Assembly (NCBI GenBank): GCA_964017145.1
Contig: OZ024844.1
Location: forward strand, 3,844,001-3,908,000
Reading direction: 5' to 3'
Length of the DNA stretch: 64,000 bases
Origin: Agrocybe praecox
Lineage: Eukaryota > Basidiomycota > Agaricomycetes > Agaricales > Agrocybaceae
Part shown: positions 58,749 to 64,000 of the stretch, one piece after another
Layout of the letters: every line of letters begins with the position of its first letter
How positions within the stretch are numbered: the first letter of the stretch is position 1
The notes under the pieces: generated by a model
What the model saw: only the letters and a program-made list of their open reading frames with translations
The model's database searches: none
Told to the model about the DNA's origin: nothing
Made by a program: the position numbers and the translations under genes

Positions 58749-61700
58749 AATGCTATAGGACGACCTCATGTGTCAAGGACAGTGTAGATATTTGATACAG
58801 TGAAATTATAGGATAACGTAGTGGCCGGGCCGGACTATATGCTGGTCCTAATAGATGACGTTGATTCGTTCATAAATCGAAGTGCCGCTGGTAGTACATT
58901 TGTGGGACGAATGAGTTGTTCGAAACCAGATGTCGTGGCTTAATGAACCAGGCGAGGCCGAACAGAACGCGAGCAGGTAGTGAACAGTGGTGCAAGGGTC
59001 AAGGCAGTGCATGCGCATAAGTAAAGCGTCATAACCAAACAGAAGGCTTTAGAGAATAGTGGGCCACGAAGGAGGTACGAATAACAACAGGAAGTAATGT
59101 GGTCATAGTCACGCCCATGTCAAGGGAACGTTGTTGGCAGAAAAAAAAACTGGGCCCGGGTCTCCGGATATCGAAATTTAAGACCGAATTGTTTTTCGTG
59201 TTTCTTATCTGTCCCCAAATCGGCGCGGATGATGTGTTAATTCCTCCCTTTATGGTTTTACCAGATACTAAAAGAAACAAGATATTATTATTGACAAGGA
59301 GCGGGGGTTGTATAGGGTGATTTAAGACGCAATAATCAGAGTAATGGAGAAAATATAGACGACGTCCATGACAGCAGCCAGAACAAGAAAGGGGCCAAAG
59401 AAGAAGCGGAAGGAAAGTAGGAAGACGTGTTTAGGTCCGTATATGTGATGCCCATAATGCCCGTCGTGTTCCACGAACAGAAAGCATAATTTTCACGGCA
59501 GTGGGAACCGCGGTGTACAGTATCGCCAAGAGCAGGGATGGGTTCAACCCAAACACGGAGAAAAGGAAGAATAAGGATGGGGATGGGTCATGGCCACCCG
59601 TGTAGCCGAACTGGGAAAGTGGAGGTGAATTTCCAGAGGGTCGTTTAGGTGCTGATGGATCCGAAGCTGGACCATATGTTGTCGTCGCTGAGCTACCGAA
59701 GAGCCTTTCCGAATATCCCCTCCTATGCGCGCTGGCAGTCGTCCACTGCACCTCCATTCTCTCGTTTTCAAACATGCCCGTGGACGATTGGTGCGAAGTG
59801 GGACGAGCAGGAGACGGCCTTTGAGCAGTGCATTGATGGATGGGCTGTACGCGTCTGCAACGGTGGCGTGCTGCCCGAGCTTGAACTTCTGGGTTCCATC
59901 CGAGCTGCAAGTTGTGAGGGAGATGTGCGGGTATTTTGCAAAGATGTGGATGAGGAGGTGCATCTGTCGGGATTAAGTCGGTTTCGACCTCGACTTTGAT
60001 CGGCGTTTGCTGCTGTCGTGTTTGCCACTGCTGCTGCTGTTCACGTTGATGACGTCGTCTAGATTTCTGCCTGGCCCACAGCTCAATCAATCATCCTAAC
60101 CTCCTCTTCCCTCCTAAACGCCCTGATCTCCATCCCACTCATCTAATGTACACACGCCGTATCCCGCCCCATCGGCGCATCCTTCATCCCATGGTGCTTA
60201 TAGTCGTGCCACCCGTTCTCATCGTCCGCCTACAGCGAGGCAATTGGCTGCGCAGAATACGGAGCAAGGCATCCTGCTGGCAATATTGGAGCTTTTCGTG
60301 TTCCGGGATCTAGTCGTCTGTCTGGCATTCGGGCTTCCCGTTGACGTCCCCGTTGGAGGGCATGTACGGAGGCGTGCAGGTCGTATAGACCTGCGACCCA
60401 CATCCCTAGTCGAAGGGGTAGTCGATGTGGTGCGCTACAAGCGGGTCGAGATTCATCAAGGTAGCTGTGAGATTTAAGCTACAAAAGGTGAGGAAAGGGA
60501 ACGAGAATTAGGCATTGAGATTAAATTCACGGGGCAAAAGAAAAGAAATGCGCACCTCAATAAATATCCAATTTCAACTGGGCACTTGAACCACGGTCCC
60601 ATAACATGTGGTCCAGTTTCTCGTATGGATTCTCATCTCCCAACTCATGAGCGAACCACGAATGGTTCACGCTCTTCCTTCCGATGATAATCTCCTCCTC
60701 CAGCGGACGCAACTGCTTCTGTCCCTGGGTGTGCTGGTCGCGCAAGTGCACGGTCAACGAAGGGTATACGTGCTGCAGCCGCTGGATGCGCACGGAGAAA
60801 CGACAGGAATTCGCGTCATTGAGTAGTCGTTTTCTGAGCGGGGAATTTCTGCCGTCTAAGGAGAGTACTTTGGTAAATAGATAGGAATAATGGGGGAAAA
60901 AAAGAAAAAACACACCCATTTAGCAGCCCAAGACCTCTTCTCCGATACATCCAGTACGTCCTCCCTCGAGCTCCAGCACCCAAACTCCTTCACCTCCTGC
61001 TTGAGCTTCACATTCGTAGGCGGGGATAAACACCCTTCGCATCGCGTCCCATGCGGCGCTCATAATCGCGAGAGGAATCACAACTGGAGAAGGCAGCGGT
61101 GGCCAGTCGAAATACGAGGGTTTCCAAAATTAAACACGTCCGAAAGCCAATCGTATTTCCTCAGCTTGCTTCATCTGCTTTTATTCATGAGGAGCGCGCG
61201 TGGAAGAGGAGGTAAAGAAAGACGAGAATCGCAAGGCCGAGGAGGGGTTTTTATGATGAGAACACATCATCCTCGTTTGAAAGCGTAGCTCTGAGCGTGG
61301 AGAGTTGAAATTTGGGGGTGCGATGAGCGTTGGCGGGAATGAGCCGAGCCGTGGATTGAGTGTTGTGGATAGAGAAGAGCGAGTTCGGTACGCCAAAAAG
61401 TTTGAGTTCGCAGTGCAGTCGGTGCGCCTAATCAAATACCAATGGCGGATGTGTAAAGGGGTACGCAGGGCGGACGGCTGAACCAGCGGAGTTGGGTTGA
61501 TGCAAAACGAGGTGGAAGTTGGACAGAGCCTTGTGTATGCGTACCCCAACCAACGAAATACCGCACATTCACCCGTTTTCCGTTCCGCAAAAGCCCATAC
61601 CCAACGACGCGTCTACCCAGTGAACATTGGTCAAAAAGTACACATCGAGAAACAGGCCAGGATGTGGTTTGAAAATGAAAATGATGATGACACGCCCAAT

Positions 61701-62555
61701 TTGGTCCATGTGGCGCGGCACGAATCCTCCGTATCAAACAACGCGTCAACAACGCGTCCGAAAGTTACGCCGGTCGACGCAATTAGGATGCACAAAATCG
61801 CAGGAATACAATTTTCCTGACCATAAAACTATATGTTTTAACCTTGATGTTTGCTTAAAGTTTGGATGGATATTACACAAAGAGTTTTCATTTGAATTTC
61901 AGAATAAAAGAACGTATTCTTACATATACGAACAGGTGAAAGAAACAAAAACAGACTTAAAGTATGAGAAAGAGTACGAGAGCGAATCAAGCATAATAGA
62001 ACCTCCACCAGCTGAGGTGACAAAGCGAGAAAAGGAATAACTTGAGGCAGGACACACCGCACTTTGAGATACGCGCATACATGCAGCCAGAGCGAGCGAG
62101 AGTCAGTCGTCGAGTGATTTAAGAGCCTAATAATAAGGAAAATACAGAATAAACCGTGTAGGAGAAAATTGAATTCGAGAGACTTGGGATAGGTAAAGCT
62201 CAACCTCAAAAACCCAAGTCTTATATCAATGAGTTTTCTGAAAAGCTAACGAGTAGGAGGACAGGTAGAGAAACGGAGAAGGACGCAGTGGTATGGTTGT
62301 ACGAAAATGGATCATGGGATGCAAAAAGTGTCTCTGTGCGGAACTGGACTCATATATCCGGAGCTTGGAGTGAGACACAGGAGGACAGGAGCCGGGGAGG
62401 CAGATGCAGATGCAAGCGCAGACCCTACAATATCAATATCTTGATCGAACGGCTACGAGAATAATCTTGAAGAGCGTCCGTTGCGCATATTCTCCGTTTG
62501 CTGGTTCGTTCCACAAAAAATTATAACGCGGAAAAACCACTTCAGCGCATGGAGG
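58749..62555. other. poorly resolved region, possible decayed gene on the minus strand
   Basis: About 3.8 kb with high local GC between 59.5 and 61.3 kb. On the minus strand some short frames look protein-like: FGCWSSREDVLDVSEKRSW (about 60.95 kb), LLNDANSCRFSVRIQRLQHV (about 60.8 kb) and, just before a stop near 60147, DENGWHDYKHHGMKDAPMGR. They lie in one order and could be exons of one gene, but stops interrupt the frame and no splice scheme joins them cleanly. A Pro/Ser-rich frame at 59431-60090 (minus) ends in hydrophobic residues. I name no product. Confidence 0.3.
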
Positions 62556-63182
62556 ATGAACACAAGCTACTATATGCATCTCAACGATCAGATGCGTAAT
62601 ATCATGACCGATGTGCAGCAAATCCCTCGGAGCTTCCCGCAGGGAAATATGCGTGCAGATATCATGGCTCGAGCTGCAGTATATTGCTTGTCATTTCTAT
62701 GTGAAGCTCATGGCCCACGTACAGAATTCTCTGGACTTTTTCGGATTAGTCCGCGTCATAGGTTCATTAGGAAGGAAAATCCCTGGAAAGGGCGTCGACT
62801 ATATAGGTGCAGACAAAACACACCAAGAAATCAGCTCGTAATTCGATGGAATGGACGCTACAGGCTTATGAGATTCCGGAATGCCGTCAAGAGTCCATAC
62901 AACGAAGTTCCATTCACATGGATATACACCTTACGTGAATACAGCAAACATGCTATGACCGGGCATGGATTTATCGAGCCTCAGAACTGGACATTATACG
63001 TTTCTCTTCTCGACAAGCTACTCTATCTCCTTCCTTTGAGCGCACCGTACGACAAACTGATTGATCTGTGCAGTAACAAAGCATTTTTGTACATGTCAAT
63101 GATGTTCCCACGGGAAATTAGACGTGCACGGCTTGCTATTGCTACATATTTACGTAGGATATCGTCGATACAGACATCGTAG
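62556..63182 (+). CDS. hypothetical open reading frame, 208 residues
   Basis: A single uninterrupted frame from the ATG at 62556. It is Arg/Tyr/Leu-rich (for example GRRLYRCRQNTPRN and LLDKLLYLLPLSAPYDKL) with no recognised domain. The length is more than expected by chance in AT-balanced DNA, but the composition is odd and no splice partners are seen. The 3' end converges on the WD40 gene. Treat as unproven. Confidence 0.3.
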   Translation: MNTSYYMHLNDQMRNIMTDVQQIPRSFPQGNMRADIMARAAVYCLSFLCEAHGPRTEFSGLFRISPRHRFIRKENPWKGRRLYRCRQNTPRNQLVIRWNGRYRLMRFRNAVKSPYNEVPFTWIYTLREYSKHAMTGHGFIEPQNWTLYVSLLDKLLYLLPLSAPYDKLIDLCSNKAFLYMSMMFPREIRRARLAIATYLRRISSIQTS

Positions 63183-63310
63183 AGCAATAAAATCCCATTT
63201 CACATTCCTATACTATCAAATATACAGGCCTTATGTGCCGTTCCAAGCCGCGCATTGGTAGGCTCCTCCCAATGAGATTACCAAAATAAAAGTAAAAATA
63301 TTGCAATAAT

Positions 63311-64000
63311 CTACAGTTTTGACAAGGTGATATAATCTTCGATGTTCCACATGCGAATTGTTTTATCCGATGATGCAGACGCCACTCTATTTCCATCAGG
63401 AGAGAATGTAACGGAGCATACCCCAGCTGTATGACCACGAATTGGTTCTCCAATCTGCTGGTGTGTTTCCACATCCCATATCCTGATTGTGTTGTCATCG
63501 GATCCAGAAGTTAAAAGTGTGCCATCTGGACAGAAAGAGACAGAGTTGACACCACCTGCATGTCCTTTGAGAGGTTTACCAACTTGCTGATGAGTTTCGA
63601 CATCCCACAATCGGATTGTGTAGTCCAGCGAGCTCGAAATGATATGCTTGCCGTTTGGAGAGAATGACACAGATGATACCGGCCGCGTGTGTCCCTCCAG
63701 CGGCTTTCCAACCTGCTCTTCTGATACAGCGTTCCAGATGCGAATTGTTCTGTCACCTCCTGCAGAAGCAACAAGAGTTCCGTCTGGGGAATATGCAACA
63801 GAATAGACGCCACCATTGTGATCAGTCAATGGCTGGCTAACCTGCATGCCTGTTTCTACATCCCAGAAGCAAAAAGTTCTGTCCCAGGAGCCAGAAACAA
63901 CTCGCTTTCTATCAGGAGAAAAGGCAACACTTGCGACCGCGCTAGTATGCCCTTTCCATGGCTTGCCCACTTGTATCCGAGTCTCAAGATCCCAGAGTAT
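63311..64000 (-). CDS. WD40-repeat protein, C-terminal part (third member of the family; 5' end outside window)
   Basis: The minus-strand frame is open to the right edge and ends at 63311. It encodes about five WD40 repeats of roughly 43 residues, very alike each other (VSFSPNGKHIISSSLDYTIR, then LWDVETHQQVGKPLKGH; next VSFCPDGTLLTSGSDDNTIR, then IWDVETHQQIGEPIRGH). The last residues (WNIEDYITLSKL) match the ends of copies 1 and 2 (WDIEEYVTWSSL, WDIDDYILFLSL). This strongly suggests that the missing part is again a DUF2235 hydrolase, but that cannot be seen here. Near-identical neighbouring repeats are typical of fungal recognition proteins with concerted repeat evolution. Confidence 0.85.
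   Translation of the reverse strand: MLWDLETRIQVGKPWKGHTSAVASVAFSPDRKRVVSGSWDRTFCFWDVETGMQVSQPLTDHNGGVYSVAYSPDGTLVASAGGDRTIRIWNAVSEEQVGKPLEGHTRPVSSVSFSPNGKHIISSSLDYTIRLWDVETHQQVGKPLKGHAGGVNSVSFCPDGTLLTSGSDDNTIRIWDVETHQQIGEPIRGHTAGVCSVTFSPDGNRVASASSDKTIRMWNIEDYITLSKL

Noticed and set aside
1..64000. tRNA or rRNA genes
   Set aside because: No cloverleaf-like stretch with A and B box sequences convincing enough to report was seen by eye; a tRNAscan run would decide.

Overview
The window reads as nuclear DNA of a filamentous basidiomycete, most likely an agaricomycete (mushroom-forming fungus). Genes are split by many short introns (about 45-75 bp, GT-AG, one GC-AG). The gene content fits: a KDZ-class transposase with an N-terminal cysteine cluster, NACHT and WD40 repeat proteins, DUF2235 hydrolase-WD40 fusions, a fungal kinase-like protein and small secreted cysteine-poor proteins. 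All exon models below were joined by hand from splice signals and reading frame. A 200-base assembly gap lies at 31720-31919.

Layout. 1-4.6 kb: the 3' end of a proline-rich protein and a complete half-size ABC transporter. 4.7-7.9 kb: two related Ser/Thr-rich membrane-protein genes on the minus strand, one a fragment, the other carrying an 820-bp transposon inside its cytoplasmic tail. 8.5-19.0 kb: a large inverted duplication. Two intact forkhead-domain genes face each other at 9.1 and 18.4 kb and enclose a kinase-like gene, a NACHT STAND gene and the mitochondrial pyruvate dehydrogenase E1-alpha gene. 20.3-23.8 kb: a complete DUF2235-WD40 gene. 24-34.9 kb: a gene-poor, repeat-rich stretch with a TA-flanked MITE, palindromic clusters, an 84-bp satellite, the gap and hairpins.

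35.0-48.0 kb: a mobile element of about 13 kb bounded by imperfect 34-bp inverted repeats. It holds a five-exon KDZ transposase and four further spliced genes of unknown function, arranged partly as divergent pairs. The heptamer GCGGCGC/GCGCCGC is scattered through the whole element, in exons, introns and spacers alike, and is almost absent elsewhere. This is the most unusual signal in the window.

48-64 kb: a second complete DUF2235-WD40 gene (minus strand), two non-autonomous DNA transposons (one with long inverted repeats built from CCACCAACTT minisatellites and an 8-bp target duplication), a frameshifted small secreted protein, a poorly resolved 4-kb stretch, and the WD40 end of a third member of the same family running off the right edge. 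Together the three WD40 genes, the NACHT gene and the kinase-like gene suggest an accessory region rich in candidate non-self-recognition genes, interrupted by a few housekeeping genes and heavily populated by DNA transposons.
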